DNA of 64,000 nucleotides, taken from Sepioteuthis lessoniana (lineage: Eukaryota > Mollusca > Cephalopoda > Myopsida > Loliginidae). The notes under the pieces are model-generated. The model was not told the DNA's origin, did no database searches, and saw only the letters and a list, made by a program, of their open reading frames with translations. The translations under genes were made by a program, and so were the position numbers. The stretch is from positions 28,044,573 through 28,108,572 of the forward strand of contig OY757904.1 in NCBI GenBank assembly GCA_963585895.1, written 5' to 3'. Shown here piece by piece: positions 44,883 to 55,235 of the stretch (positions within the stretch are counted from its first letter, which is position 1; each line of letters starts with the position of its first letter).

Positions 44883-45660
44883 TTATTCCACAGTAGGTTA
44901 TATATTAAACACATTTTTAGTCCCGCTGACACAGGGATCCTGAGATAGTAACTTGATTCCTGAATAAGGGCACAATCAAATATAATAAATGAATAATTTT
45001 AAGAAAAGTATTGTTTAAGAACACATTCTATTCAGATAACACTCACAAACATCATAGCAATGCGTCAAAAGTATTTATGAAAAAAAAAATTCGATATTTT
45101 TGGCTGAACCATAATTTCGCTCATTCTTTGCGCATGTGTTAATTTAGAATAAAACTAAAAAAAAAAAAAAAATATTTATACGAACATGGGAATACATGAT
45201 GAGCTCTGAGTTTTTCGACAAACACAGATTCACAAACACACATAGTACATAATAAATTCCCCTCTCAACACTCGTTTCTTTTAGTCTTTCATGGGGTATT
45301 GGAGTTTTTAGACCAATTACCCAGGGAGTTTCCTGCCAAAAGACGGCTTGATAATAAGCATCGCTGGCGCGTTGTTGTCTAGAGACATAAATTGTTCCGC
45401 AAGTAAAAGACATCAATCATTCTCTTTAGTTATTAATCGACAGGAAACAGATAAAAAAGAACCGTTTTGGCACTTGTAAAGCGTCTATCTCCCTTAGTTG
45501 GACTTGCAATAGAAAAGGGCTTGGCCTGCTTCAATAATAGCAATAACTAAATCACATCTCTTCCATTTCCTTACATTCTTTCGCGCCCTATTTTAATTTC
45601 AGTTTTGTTCGTATACATAGGTTCATGAAGCTATCAGTATTCAACTAAAAACCTCCTACA
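44883..45660. other. No recognised feature
   Basis: The minus-strand frame at 45144-45416 has no domain. Confidence 0.45.
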
Positions 45661-45786
<126 letters not shown>

Positions 45787-45919
45787 GATTCCTCTAGCAG
45801 TCCATGTTTCTAACAAATGTATTGCTTCTCAAAAGCTCTCGGTTGACGATTGGTGTTTTGCTTGAAAACATAAAAAAGCTCATGTAAGCATTGACAAATG
45901 ATATACATGAAGGTAATTA

Positions 45920-45952
<33 letters not shown>

Positions 45953-45964
45953 TTTAACTCAATT

Positions 45965-46105
45965 TCTTCCACTGTCATTCTATGTATTACCCTTGGATTA
46001 GGTCTGAATTCCTTATCGCCCGAGGTATGAGTTAAGTTGTACCACTGATGTTGCATTAAATAACCAATGGAAAATTGTATATCATTAAATTAGGAAACCA
46101 AAGAA

Positions 46106-46108
<3 letters not shown>
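45965..46108 (+). mobile_element. SINE-B 3' part, decayed
   Basis: TTACCCTTGGATTAGG (core), GTTGTACCACTGATG and TTAAATAACCAATGGAAAAT, then AAATTAGGAAACCAAAG. The tRNA head is gone. (TA)n arrays lie at 45920-45945 and 46109-46154. Confidence 0.65.
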
Positions 46109-46154
<46 letters not shown>

Positions 46155-46155
<1 letters not shown>

Positions 46156-46899
46156 TTGTTGGGGGGGGGGCGATGAGTGCCCAAATGCGTATTCGAATAT
46201 AGTTCATTTTTTGGCTATTATGGACTATGAGTAAACCAACTTACCCAGAACCAAGGTTAAACGATAAGAAATTATGTGTAGAATTATTCTGAAAAAGAAA
46301 TAAAAGAAAATATAATAATCCTAAGATGGGAGATTCTTCCACATCTTTAAAATTCGCCGGATTTAGCATTTCATTGTCTTTCATTGTTTTGGACCCTGGA
46401 ATATTTTTAAAAGTCAGATCATTCAGAAACTAAGAATTTTAAAATTATTCTAAAACTTTCTTCGGGGAAAAGTACGTTACATTTCTTTAAATATATAATA
46501 GAAAATGTACTTCACTTTGGTGGCAACCATAGAAAATGAAGAGGATTACATTTCTAGTTATACTATTTTACTAAATTTGAATTTAATTTGTTTTTATATA
46601 CACTTTAAGGGAATATGTAATAAATTTCCTAACACTGTAATATAAGAGGAAAATATATTAGATCATTTTTGTTAAATATAATCTTATCTCGTTATGGCTT
46701 GTACCGATCAATGGAGTCGATATTAAGTTTAAGACAGTTATATACATAGTTTCAACCAATTAGCACCAAGCAAATATCACTATCAGTATTTTATTAATGC
46801 TACTCAGATCCAAAGGCGACAATCAGGTGAATTTTCTATTCAAAACTATATAGTAATACTTCTTGACAAGTATTGAAAAAGTATTTTTCTCTCATTACT
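46155..46899. other. No recognised feature
   Basis: A G10 run at about 46161 follows the (TA)n array. AT-rich afterwards. Confidence 0.45.
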
Positions 46900-46996
46900 G
46901 AAATAACACTGAAATAGCACAGCTCTGCGTGTTGTGAAATAACAATCCACTGCAAATATTGAAATAGCACTACTTTGCGAGTACTGAAGTAGCACT
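46900..46996. repeat. Degenerate minisatellite hosting the RTE insertion (left part)
   Basis: Units of about 25-35 bases around TACTGAAATAGCACT and CTCTGCGAG. The array continues after the RTE at 50753-50835, and more worn copies occur at 51335-51410 and 52320-52430. Confidence 0.75.
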
Positions 46997-47715
46997 TTTT
47001 TTTTTTTTTAAAATTCGTAAAGAAAGCCCTAACAGTAGTTTAGAAGAAAAAGCCTAGAATGCTACCACAGCCCCCCCCCCCTCAGGAAGGGAAAAAGGAA
47101 AAAAAAAAATGTAAAGGCACGCTTACTCTACTATAAAGCCAATTTGATATTAAGCCTATCCACATGTCAGCGAACAAGGCAGAATGTTTTTGAATATCTT
47201 CTATCGAATAATTTAAAAATTTGTAAAGAAAGCCCTAGCAGTAGTTTAGAAGAAAAAGCCTAGAACGTCTAATGCTACCACAGCCCCCCCCCCCAAGAGA
47301 AAAAAAAAAAAAAAGCTCTATAATTCCTGAAGCCTGCTAGGTCCCCAACTGTAGGAAGGAAAAAAAAAAAAAAGAAAAAAAAAATGAAAAACCCAGGAAA
47401 AGTCCCAATACAGCAAAAAGTATAAGTCAGTACTAGTGAAAGTCATAAGAAAGTAACTTAATGTTGGACTTTAACTAAGTTAAAACTTAAAACAAACCCC
47501 CCCCTTTTTTTTTATGTACACATGGGAAGCAGCATGATGTACGTAAAGGTATTTGAATAAACCAATGGACGACCAAACTCAATACCCAAATGGGTTCTGG
47601 ACGTGAGTTTGACGACTTTTCGCTCAGGATCGACAGTTCGATCGGGGAACTACTGCTGCTCCTCTATAAGAGTGGCTTCATTAGAAGAGAATAAAACAGC
47701 CATCGAAAGATAACC
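46997..47715 (+). promoter_or_regulatory. 5' UTR and presumed internal promoter of the RTE
   Basis: It holds two copies of a segment, starting TAAAGAAAGCCCTA.CAGTAG and ending with a C10-C11 run after GCTACCACAG, at about 47020-47083 and 47220-47293. They are spaced about 204 bases apart. Poly-A and poly-C tracts are frequent. A TATA-like CTATAAGAG lies at 47662. LINE promoters are usually internal. Promoter activity here is inferred. Confidence 0.5.
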
Positions 47716-49227
47716 ATGACCCACACTCAAACCACTTACACAAACCGCATCGCTCTTCGCGCGGGTAAAAAAGGGGCGCGTCCTGCTGAGGTTGGAGCCC
47801 TGGCCTCGGTGTTCGAAAAATCAGCTACAGAGCTCAAACAATCAAAACTACTAAAATGCAAGCAAACACTACAAATAGCTACATTTAACGTAAGAACCTT
47901 AAATAGAACAGGACAACTCCCAGAGCTAATCGCATCGGCCGAAGAACATAAAATAGACATAATATGCATACAAGCACACAGATACACGCACACAGAAGAT
48001 ATCAAATATCACGAAACTGGCAATGGATGGTCGCTCGCCACTGTATCCGCATGGAAAAACTCTGTCAACGCCGCAGTAGGAGGGGTAGGATTGCTTATAG
48101 GACCTAGAGCACTAAAAACGCTTAATAGCATAGAGAAAATACAACCTAGAATGATGGTAGCTACATTTAACGGAAACCCCAGAGCAACAATCGTCTCATG
48201 CTACAGCCCCACCAATGTTAGTGAAGAAAATGAAATAGTCACCTTCTACGATGAGTTATCCTCATTAGTGCGTAGCATCCCGAAACACAACATGTTAGTC
48301 ATTGGCGGAGACATGAATGCACAAATCGGGAAAAACGGAAACAAAAAATACAGCCTCCACAACACGTCAAATAGAAATGGGCAACATCTAACAGATTTCA
48401 TGACAGAAAATAGATTAGCATGCCTCAATACAAACTACCAAAAAAGAGAGGGCAAACTATGGACATACACGTACGCAAACAATACTAAAGCTCAGATAGA
48501 CTACGTCCTTATAAACAAGAAATGGAAGAATAGTGCATTGAATTGCGAGGCATACTCCTCTTTTGAGGGTGTGTCCACCGATCACCGAATAGTCACAGCG
48601 AAAATACGGTTAAGCCTACGAAAAAACGACAAACGAACAGCGACCACCAAACACTATGACTGGGCCCTATTAAACAACAAAGATGTAAGAGATAAATACG
48701 TATTAGAATTAAGAAACAGATTCGAAACACTACAAGAAAAGACGGAAAAAAGTACACCAAACGACGAATACGAAAATTTCGTCAATGCACACCTTGAGGC
48801 AGCAGCAAAATACATTCCAACAAAAACTAAAACTAAATATAGAGTCCCATGGAAAACTTTAGCGGTGAGAGAAAAACGTGCACTCGTGAAAACAGCCTCC
48901 AAAAACTATCGAAAAAACCCAACAAACACAAATGCCTTAAAACTAAAAACGGCACAATATCAATTAGCAGGCATATATATAAAGGAACAGACAGAATACA
49001 TTCAAAATCAGATAGATAAGATTAGAGACTCGGTGGAAGATAGACAATCTAGAATTGCCTGGCAAACAATAAACGAAGTGAGCAGAAGAAAGAACACAGC
49101 AAAAGCAAAACTTAAAGCAGCAAACCAACAAGAAAGAATAAAACTGTGGAAACAGCACTTCGAAAACTTACTTGGAAACCCACCAAAAATAACGCATGAA
49201 CCAATCGCCAGGATAATTAGCAAATAA
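47716..49227 (+). CDS. RTE ORF, 5' part: APE-like endonuclease (stops at an internal TAA)
   Basis: 503 codons from ATG 47716. The apurinic-like endonuclease domain starts with LQIATFNVRTLNRTGQLPEL (residues about 54-73). It contains VIGGDMNAQIG (near residue 195; Asp and Asn of the active site) and the late STDHRIVTAK block (near 290; Asp-His pair). In family members I know, the segment IICIQ.HR carries the catalytic Glu; here residue 87 is Ala (GCA). The product would nick target DNA for retrotransposition. The frame ends at TAA 49225-49227, but the same frame continues without a gap into RT. The TAA is probably a C-to-T change of CAA. The linker after 300 is Lys/Glu-rich. Confidence 0.9.
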   Translation: MTHTQTTYTNRIALRAGKKGARPAEVGALASVFEKSATELKQSKLLKCKQTLQIATFNVRTLNRTGQLPELIASAEEHKIDIICIQAHRYTHTEDIKYHETGNGWSLATVSAWKNSVNAAVGGVGLLIGPRALKTLNSIEKIQPRMMVATFNGNPRATIVSCYSPTNVSEENEIVTFYDELSSLVRSIPKHNMLVIGGDMNAQIGKNGNKKYSLHNTSNRNGQHLTDFMTENRLACLNTNYQKREGKLWTYTYANNTKAQIDYVLINKKWKNSALNCEAYSSFEGVSTDHRIVTAKIRLSLRKNDKRTATTKHYDWALLNNKDVRDKYVLELRNRFETLQEKTEKSTPNDEYENFVNAHLEAAAKYIPTKTKTKYRVPWKTLAVREKRALVKTASKNYRKNPTNTNALKLKTAQYQLAGIYIKEQTEYIQNQIDKIRDSVEDRQSRIAWQTINEVSRRKNTAKAKLKAANQQERIKLWKQHFENLLGNPPKITHEPIARIISK

Positions 49228-50706
49228 TTAGACATTAAACTTGGACCGTTCACACAAGAAGAACTCGACACGGTTCTCAGAAAAATTAAAAATAGGAAAG
49301 CTGCAGGACTGGACGAAATTCCCCCGGAAGTATGGAAGAGCAGACAATTCGACGACATACTGCTTCGACACTGCAACGCAGTATACAATCAAAATCCGAT
49401 AGATAGATGGACGAAGGGATGCATACTCCCCTTCCCTAAAAAGGGGGACCTCGGATTAGCCAAAAACTACCGAGGCATAACACTTACATCCATAGCTGCC
49501 AAAATCTACAATGCCCTACTGCGAAACCGAATAGAACCCAAAATCGACAACATACTTAGAAAAAACCAAAATGGCTTCCGAAGAAATAGATCTACGACCT
49601 CACAAATATTAACCATCCGCAGAATCCTTGAAGGTGTACGGGCAAAGAACCTACAAGCGACATTAATATTTGTCGACTTTACCAAGGCTTTCGACTCCAT
49701 TCACAGAGGAAAGATGGAACAAATCCTAATAGCGTACGGCATACCTAAAGAAACCGTAGCGGCAATAACGATTCTCTATAGAAACACTAAAGTAAAAGTA
49801 CGATCACCAGATGGAGAGACAGAATACTTCGACATTGTAGCAGGAGTACTACAAGGGGACACGCTGGCTCCGTATCTCTTTATCATTTGTCTAGACTACG
49901 TACTTAGAACATCGATTGACAAAATCAAAGAGAATGGCTTCGAACTGACGAAGAAAAGAAGCAGAAGATACCCCGCAACAACAATTACCGACGCCGACTA
50001 CGCCGATGACATAGCGATACTGGCAAATACACCTGACCAAGCCGAAACACTTCTGCATAGTTTGGAACGAGCAGCAGCAAGCATAGGCCTCCATGTTAAT
50101 GCACACAAAACGCAATATATGTGCTATAACCAAACGGGGGACATCTCCACTCTAAAAGGAACCCCTCTTAAACTAGTAGACAAATTCACGTACCTAGGAA
50201 GCAGCGTCGAATCAACCGAAAAGGACATCGAAACGAGGTTAACGAAAGCATGGACAGCTATCAATAGGCTATCGACTATATGGAAATCAGACCTAACCGA
50301 TAAAATGAAACGCAGTTTCTTCCAGGCAGCGGTCACATCGATACTGCTATATGGATGCACTACATGGACGCTAACAAAACTGCTGGAGAAAAAACTAGAT
50401 GGCAATTACACAAGAATGCTGCGTGCAATCCTGAACAAGTCCTGGCAGCAACACCCCACAAGACACCAACTGTACGGCCACCTGCCCCCTATCACGAAAA
50501 CTATTCAAGTTAGGCGAACCAGACATGCAGGACATTGCTGGAGAAGCAGAGATGAACTCATAAGAGATGTACTCTTATGGATCCCCACCCACGGCCGCGC
50601 AAAAGCAGGACGACCAGCACGAACGTACATTCAGCAGCTATGTGAGGATACAGGTTGTTGTCCTGAAGACCTACCTAGGGCGATGAACGATAGGGAGGAG
50701 TGGTGA
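49228..50706 (+). CDS. RTE ORF, 3' part: reverse transcriptase
   Basis: In frame with the preceding 503 codons after one stop. Pre-RT block KAAGLDEIPPEVW leads in. RT motifs are intact: RGITLTSIAAKIYNALL, NGFRRNRSTTSQI, motif A LIFVDFTKAFDSI, motif B GVLQGDTLAPYLF, motif C YADDIAIL (near 50000) and GLHVNAHKTQ. The C-terminal part has SILLYGCTTWTLTK, HPTRHQLYGHLPP and RTRHAGHCWRSRDEL. The frame ends at TGA 50704-50706, where the truncated copy at 43.2 kb has CGA (Arg) and runs about 13 codons further. No ATG is close to 49228, so translation would need readthrough. The first Met is at 49714. Confidence 0.92.
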   Translation, partial: LDIKLGPFTQEELDTVLRKIKNRKAAGLDEIPPEVWKSRQFDDILLRHCNAVYNQNPIDRWTKGCILPFPKKGDLGLAKNYRGITLTSIAAKIYNALLRNRIEPKIDNILRKNQNGFRRNRSTTSQILTIRRILEGVRAKNLQATLIFVDFTKAFDSIHRGKMEQILIAYGIPKETVAAITILYRNTKVKVRSPDGETEYFDIVAGVLQGDTLAPYLFIICLDYVLRTSIDKIKENGFELTKKRSRRYPATTITDADYADDIAILANTPDQAETLLHSLERAAASIGLHVNAHKTQYMCYNQTGDISTLKGTPLKLVDKFTYLGSSVESTEKDIETRLTKAWTAINRLSTIWKSDLTDKMKRSFFQAAVTSILLYGCTTWTLTKLLEKKLDGNYTRMLRAILNKSWQQHPTRHQLYGHLPPITKTIQVRRTRHAGHCWRSRDELIRDVLLWIPTHGRAKAGRPARTYIQQLCEDTGCCPEDLPRAMNDREEW

Positions 50707-50752
50707 GAGAGGGTCAGGGATATCCGTGCTGCCAGCACGTTATGATGATGAT

Positions 50753-50835
50753 GAAGTAGCACTGAGCTGTAAGTTGGACATTATTGCCGCTCTGCAAGTA
50801 CTGAAATAGCACTAATCAGCTAGTATTGGAATATT
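50753..50835. repeat. Minisatellite hosting the RTE insertion (right part)
   Basis: GCTCTGCAAGTACTGAAATA and AGCACTAATCAGCTAGTATT continue the units interrupted at 46996. Confidence 0.75.
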
Positions 50836-52842
50836 GTACCATAACTGAATGGCTCATAGAAAATTGAAGTAGTAAAAAAATTTAAAAAAACAGAAAAAAG
50901 CAAACAGTCTTTGAACAGCCAGGTCAAAGCCCTCATTAAAATTTAAAAAAACAACGAGAAAAACCCAGGCGTTCGATACTTTCTGCGCAGGTATGGATTC
51001 ACCGAAAAAGGATATATTTCTTCCCTGCTACAGGACTGGTGGAAGTGAGAGGAAAATCTGTTTTTGAAAGGCGACGGCGTAGAAGAAAGTCGGGCGTAAG
51101 TTTTTTACCAAGAGGAGCAGCGATCTTTAAAAAAATTTAACCATTCTTTGTCTCTCTCTTATCAGAGAATGCACGGTTGCAAGCCAACTACAAACTCTGA
51201 AAAAATAAAGTAACTGTGTTGTTTTTCTATATCAACCTTTGAGTTCTCCGACATATAACTAAGTGATCGCGTTGCGTACCTCTCCCTGCAAGCTATTAAT
51301 ACCTATGCCTTCGCTCCAGTAACACTCCAACGTAAGTTCTGTAATAGCACTGTTCCACAAATACGGAAATATCATTACTGTGAGTAATGAAATATCAGTA
51401 CTTTACAAAACGAACGATTAATAGATGGTTGATGAGCTGCATCCATCAGTTTTACGGTATCATCGATTTACAGGAGTTGGACGAAACAATTGAAACAACC
51501 GGAAATTTCAAATACATTTATTTTAATATGTTTTATTTGACTGCAGGCCTCTCGTCAAGTTCGGCTTAGAGCAGCCCCCTTTCAATTTTTGAGGAAACTG
51601 GGCTGTCGAAATGGTCATTAAGGGCTGCTGTATTTTTTGGACCTTGCGGTCTTTCCTAACAATCCGCGTAAATGCCCGATAGTTCCTATCAGACAGCTTT
51701 CGCTTTCTTTCCGAGTTTTGCCTCTGTAAGTGTTTTTTTTTTCCTTCTTTGTCAAACGCTGTTATTACGAATAATCCGGAGATTTTTATTACACTAGCCC
51801 CTGCAATAGAAGCAGCAAAAAATTAACCTCTTTCAAAGTCTGTTAGATCTGCCATCTTAATGAATTTTGATAAATTTCTTCTGATGACATCTGTGAAAGA
51901 ACAACTATTTTAGTAAAATATGGCGAGAAAAATTCATTACAAATCAAAAAACATAAAAATAACAAATATTTGAAAGTATTACAGGAGTTTCAAATTCATG
52001 ATACAAAGATTTTAGTTGTTTCCATTATTTTCTCTAGCCAATGTACGTCAGGATTGAAACACATGCCTAAACGAGATTTTATGCAAGATTGTAAATGTTG
52101 TAAACAATTTTGATACTTACTGCAAAAGCAATAAGCTATACAGCTTCGTTTCAGTGATCTCGATGTAATTTTCGGAATTGAATTAAAAGCTGCGTTGGAA
52201 ATTTCCCGTTACAGACTTAGGCAAAGAGTGACTTAAACGTTGGTCGGTTGGCAAAACGTCAGTTATATACATTTCAATGACATCCAATCTTTGAGAGAAA
52301 CAACTGCAATATAAACCCAGATGTAAATAGCACTGTTAAATAGCATTGCACTACGAGTACTGAAATAGCACTACTAGCTCACGATGGAAATAGCACTGCA
52401 TTCTCAGCACTGGAGGTATGAAAGTTGGCCTACTGAAAAAAGCGGTCTGTATATCCAGTGACAATGGTTTTGAAACCTTGATTAGATGAATCTGTCATGG
52501 TTTTGTTTTTCTTTTTATTAGACCGAGAAAGTAGTATTGAATATTTTGTAAATAATAAGATGCAATTCGCTATTCCTTCTGTTTATTAATTAATGTATCA
52601 ACTTGATAATTTATTTCTTTTTCTTAATAAAGTATCGAAAAAATGTTTAATTTTGAAATATTTCCATAACGAGACACTAATTATAAAAATAGGGGAAATA
52701 ATTGGAATTACGGAATTAACTGTTTGGTAGAAACACGCAGTGATTATTAGCTTTCCATTATACATTCCATTTATTTTTAAAATACTCTGAACAAATGAAG
52801 AGTAAGTGGGAAGATTATATATATATGTCATTATAAGTCGCT
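50836..52842. other. Mostly unassigned, with scattered minisatellite units
   Basis: Units of the AATAGCACT minisatellite at 51335-51410 and 52320-52430. No coding motif. The rest is AT-rich. Confidence 0.45.
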
Positions 52843-53115
52843 ATGTCGGCTGAGGATGTAGAGAATACAGCCTATATCAAGTGTCCTGGGTATGACGATA
52901 AACCATCTGGTGGTGGGGCTCCAGTCTTGTGTTTTGGGGAATGTTGAGTACACTGCATTACCATTACTTCCTGGTTCATTCTGAACCGGAGTGGTAATAC
53001 CTGTTAAGGCAGCATTTAGGGGTCTAGTAGAACTATTTAGCTGTGTGCAAACAAATGACCTCTAGTTAGTTCAGATTAATGTTACAAACAAATTATAGGT
53101 TTACATATTAAATAT

Positions 53116-53116
<1 letters not shown>

Positions 53117-53147
<31 letters not shown>

Positions 53148-53164
53148 TATATATATACGCACAT

Positions 53165-53240
<76 letters not shown>

Positions 53241-53262
53241 GACTATATATATATATATATAT
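53117..53262. repeat. (TA)n(CA)n(TA)n microsatellite
   Basis: Alternating TA and CA blocks. Simple-sequence expansion inside the family H copy. Confidence 0.95.
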
Positions 53263-53573
53263 AAGCTTCCTTACCCCTGTAGGATTGTGCTCTCAAGCAA
53301 ATGAAGTAATTGTGATGCCAAAAGCGTATATGCAAGGCTCTTTATATGAATCGAGCTCTCGGTAGCCGTTAAACGGATATATGTAAACAATGACAATTGT
53401 GATTCATAACCGATAAAATTTACTTCGCTGGCGCTGGATTCCTCGTGGCTGAGTGGTAGAATCTTGGATGGGCATTTGAGGTAAACGGGTTTCGATCCCA
53501 ACTTCGGGAATCTAGCCTGTCTAGCCACACTGATGAGTTCTGATAGAGCGAAACAGATCTGTCTGTGGATGAC
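53263..53573 (+). mobile_element. tRNA-promoter element ending in a hammerhead ribozyme
   Basis: Unique sequence bounded by (TA)n on both sides. A box TGGCTGAGTGG at 53446-53456 fits the pol III consensus. A B-box-like GGGTTTCGATCCC lies at 53487-53499. The tRNA-like head spans about 53438-53511, with GATTCC and GGAATC able to pair as an acceptor stem. The hammerhead starts 26 bases past the B box. The 5' 170 bases (53263-53435) are unassigned. The downstream (TA)n could be a simple-repeat tail. I infer a pol III-transcribed retroposon whose RNA can self-cleave. Confidence 0.7.
53525..53568 (+). ncRNA. Type I hammerhead ribozyme, complete core
   Basis: Helix I pairs CCACA (53525-53529) with TGTGG (53564-53568). 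The core box CTGATGA is at 53530-53536. Helix II is GTTCT/AGAGC with a GAT loop (53537-53549; one G-T wobble). GAAA is at 53550-53553. Helix III is CAG/CTG with a two-base AT loop (53554-53561). The cleavage site TC is at 53562-53563. Every invariant position of the hammerhead consensus is present, including the G10.1-C11.1 and C15.2-G16.2 pairs. Cleavage is predicted after 53563. The very short helix III resembles metazoan type I hammerheads, which often work best as dimers. Confidence 0.85.
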
Positions 53574-53574
53574 A

Positions 53575-53607
<33 letters not shown>

Positions 53608-53612
53608 TATAT
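53574..53612. repeat. (TA)n microsatellite
   Basis: TA run with one G, directly 3' of the ribozyme element. Confidence 0.93.
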
Positions 53613-53680
53613 GAACAGGATTTGAAATTTAATAATCTACAAGAGTTAATATGCCATACAGCTCAAGCAAACCAAACCAA

Positions 53681-53982
53681 TATATTCATTATGGACACTA
53701 CTGTCGTACTTGACACTTGAAGACAATCCAGTTGAAATATTTGAAAAGTTCATATATTATACGAATGATCATTTTTCACATTCCTAAATACTTTATGATA
53801 ATGTTATCAGACTTGAACTGGATTATTTAATCTATTGATAATGACCCAGTGCAAGATGATCTACTGATCAATAAACTTTTGCTAAGTCAGGATTTTTTAA
53901 TTAATTGCATTTTAATTCTCCTATTTGAAGATAAAGTCTCGTTTTATAGTGTATTTATGTAAACGACGAAAGTTAGGATATC
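53681..53982. other. No recognised feature
   Basis: AT-rich. Nothing named. Confidence 0.45.
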
Positions 53983-53995
53983 GTATATTGCCGGG

Positions 53996-54244
53996 AACGG
54001 CGACACGAGTCCAAATCCTGGACGAGGCTTATTGCATTTCACATAGCACTAATACCCTTGGGAAAGGTATGAATCCAATTAACTCCCTCCAGCTATGGGT
54101 AATTAGTAGGGCCGACTGATTTCTTCGGCCGTGGTTAAGCAACTAGTCTAGGAGAAGGAAAACTCTGAATTCAAACATGTTAAACTCCGCTTAAGAATTG
54201 ACCTTGTGTCATATTCTTCCCTATCTTGAGGGGTTTTTAAATAT
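53996..54244 (+). mobile_element. SINE-A, 5' truncated, 13 bp TSD
   Basis: GTATATTGCCGGG at 53983-53995 and 54245-54257. It starts just before the B box (GAGTCCAAATCCTGGACG), so most of the tRNA head is missing. The rest is complete. The right TSD overlaps the start of the neighbouring SINE-C. Confidence 0.92.
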
Positions 54245-54251
54245 GTATATT

Positions 54252-54520
54252 GCCGGGCCATCAGCCTATTAAGAAAACTGTTCGCCAATGGCCCGTGAGA
54301 CAGGGTTTCAATCCCAGATCGAGTCATACCAAAGACTCAAAAATGGTACTTGATGCCGCCTTGCTTAAAACTCGGCTATATAATGTAAGGATCAAAGGTA
54401 AAGTGGATCAATCAGGGAAATGGAGTTGTGTCTCCCACCATCGACACCTCGGTCTTGTAGCTATTGAAAAGGGAGACTTCTTGTCCCTCTCGACTAAGGT
54501 CGCTAATTTTACTTAGTTAT
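54252..54520 (+). mobile_element. SINE-C, full length
   Basis: Head GGGCCATCAGCCTATTAAGA, GTTCGCCAATGGCCCGTG, B-box region GGGTTTCAATCCCAGATCG, body CAAAAATGGTACTTGATGCC. 3' end CTCGACTAAGGTCGCTAATT. SINE-A inserted at its 5' edge. Confidence 0.87.
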
Positions 54521-54725
54521 ATGACACAGCTGAATTGTCTTTCCTTACTTTTGCACATTTTTCTTCCCTTAAATAGTGCAAAAAATCTTAGATGGCATTT
54601 CAACTGCCTGTAACCAGTAGTTTTTAATGATGACTACTCATAACTATGAGAACAATTAGGAATTATGATTATTCTTTTTTTTTTAAATCGGATTCATCTG
54701 TTCGTTTAAGAAATATAGACAGTAG
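54521..54725. other. No recognised feature
   Basis: Nothing named. Confidence 0.4.
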
Positions 54726-55155
54726 CCTAATACAAAGAATGGTATACAAAATACAATATCCAAATAAAAAGAATAGCATACAAAATACAATACCCTAGTA
54801 AAGAGTGGTATATAAGACAAAAAGAATGCTATACAAAATAAAAGACCTGACAAAAAGAGTGGTATACAAAATACAATATTCTAATAAGAAGAATGCTATA
54901 CAAAATAAAAAAGAATAGTATACAAAATACAATATCCTAATAAAAAGAATGGTATACACAATACAATATCCTAATAAAAATAATGGTATATAAAATAAAA
55001 AGAAAGCTGTACAAAATACAGTATCCTAATTAGAAGAATAGTATACAAAATACAATATCCTAATTAAAATAATGTTATATAATATCTTAATAAAAAGAAT
55101 GGTATACAAAATACAGTATGCTAATAAAAAGGATGGCATACGATATCCTAATAAG
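54726..55155. repeat. Minisatellite, unit about 34 bp
   Basis: About a dozen degenerate units of the form GTATACAAAATACAATATCC plus TAATAAAAAGAATG, some lacking the middle part. No spacers of constant length, so it is not a CRISPR array. Confidence 0.88.
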
Positions 55156-55235
55156 AGAAGGGAATTTCCGAATCCAAACCGGTTAACCTCCGCTTAAAAT
55201 TTGATCGTCTGGCATATCCTGCCTGTGCGAGTAGT
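55156..55235 (+). mobile_element. SINE-A 3' tail fragment
   Basis: GAATCCAAACCGGTTAACCT, CCGCTTAAAATTTGATCG and CATATCCTGCCTGTGCGAG match the SINE-A tail. Confidence 0.75.

Larger units (their letters stand above)
46997..50752 (+). mobile_element. Full-length RTE-type LINE, 3.76 kb, 11 bp TSD
   Basis: GAAGTAGCACT at 46986-46996 and 50753-50763 flanks the element, so both ends are known. The order is: 5' UTR of about 719 bases, one long reading frame for APE-like endonuclease plus reverse transcriptase, almost no 3' UTR, and a short (ATG)n tail. The tiny 3' UTR and trinucleotide tail fit the RTE clade, as known of that clade. The frame is interrupted by only two nonsense codons, so the copy is young compared with the other LINE relics here. 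Confidence 0.93.
52843..53680 (+). mobile_element. Family H retroposon, plus sense, invaded by the hammerhead element
   Basis: Head at 52843-53040 (GTCGGCTGAGGATGTAGAGA, GGTCTAGTAGAACTATTTAG), variant tandem unit to about 53110, then TA/CA microsatellite 53117-53262. Unrelated sequence lies at 53263-53573, then (TA)n. The SINE-type tail ATTTAATAATCTACAAGAG ... AAACCAAACCAA is at about 53613-53680. Confidence 0.7.

Noticed and set aside
48246-49388. Minus-strand frames across the RTE
   Set aside because: Shadows of the plus-strand endonuclease-RT frame, which has clear catalytic motifs.
53438-53511. Stand-alone tRNA gene
   Set aside because: The T arm has an extra base and the anticodon arm is poor. 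It reads as the head of the hammerhead element.
54726-55155. CRISPR-like array
   Set aside because: Units are degenerate and contiguous with no unique spacers; a minisatellite in a eukaryotic genome.
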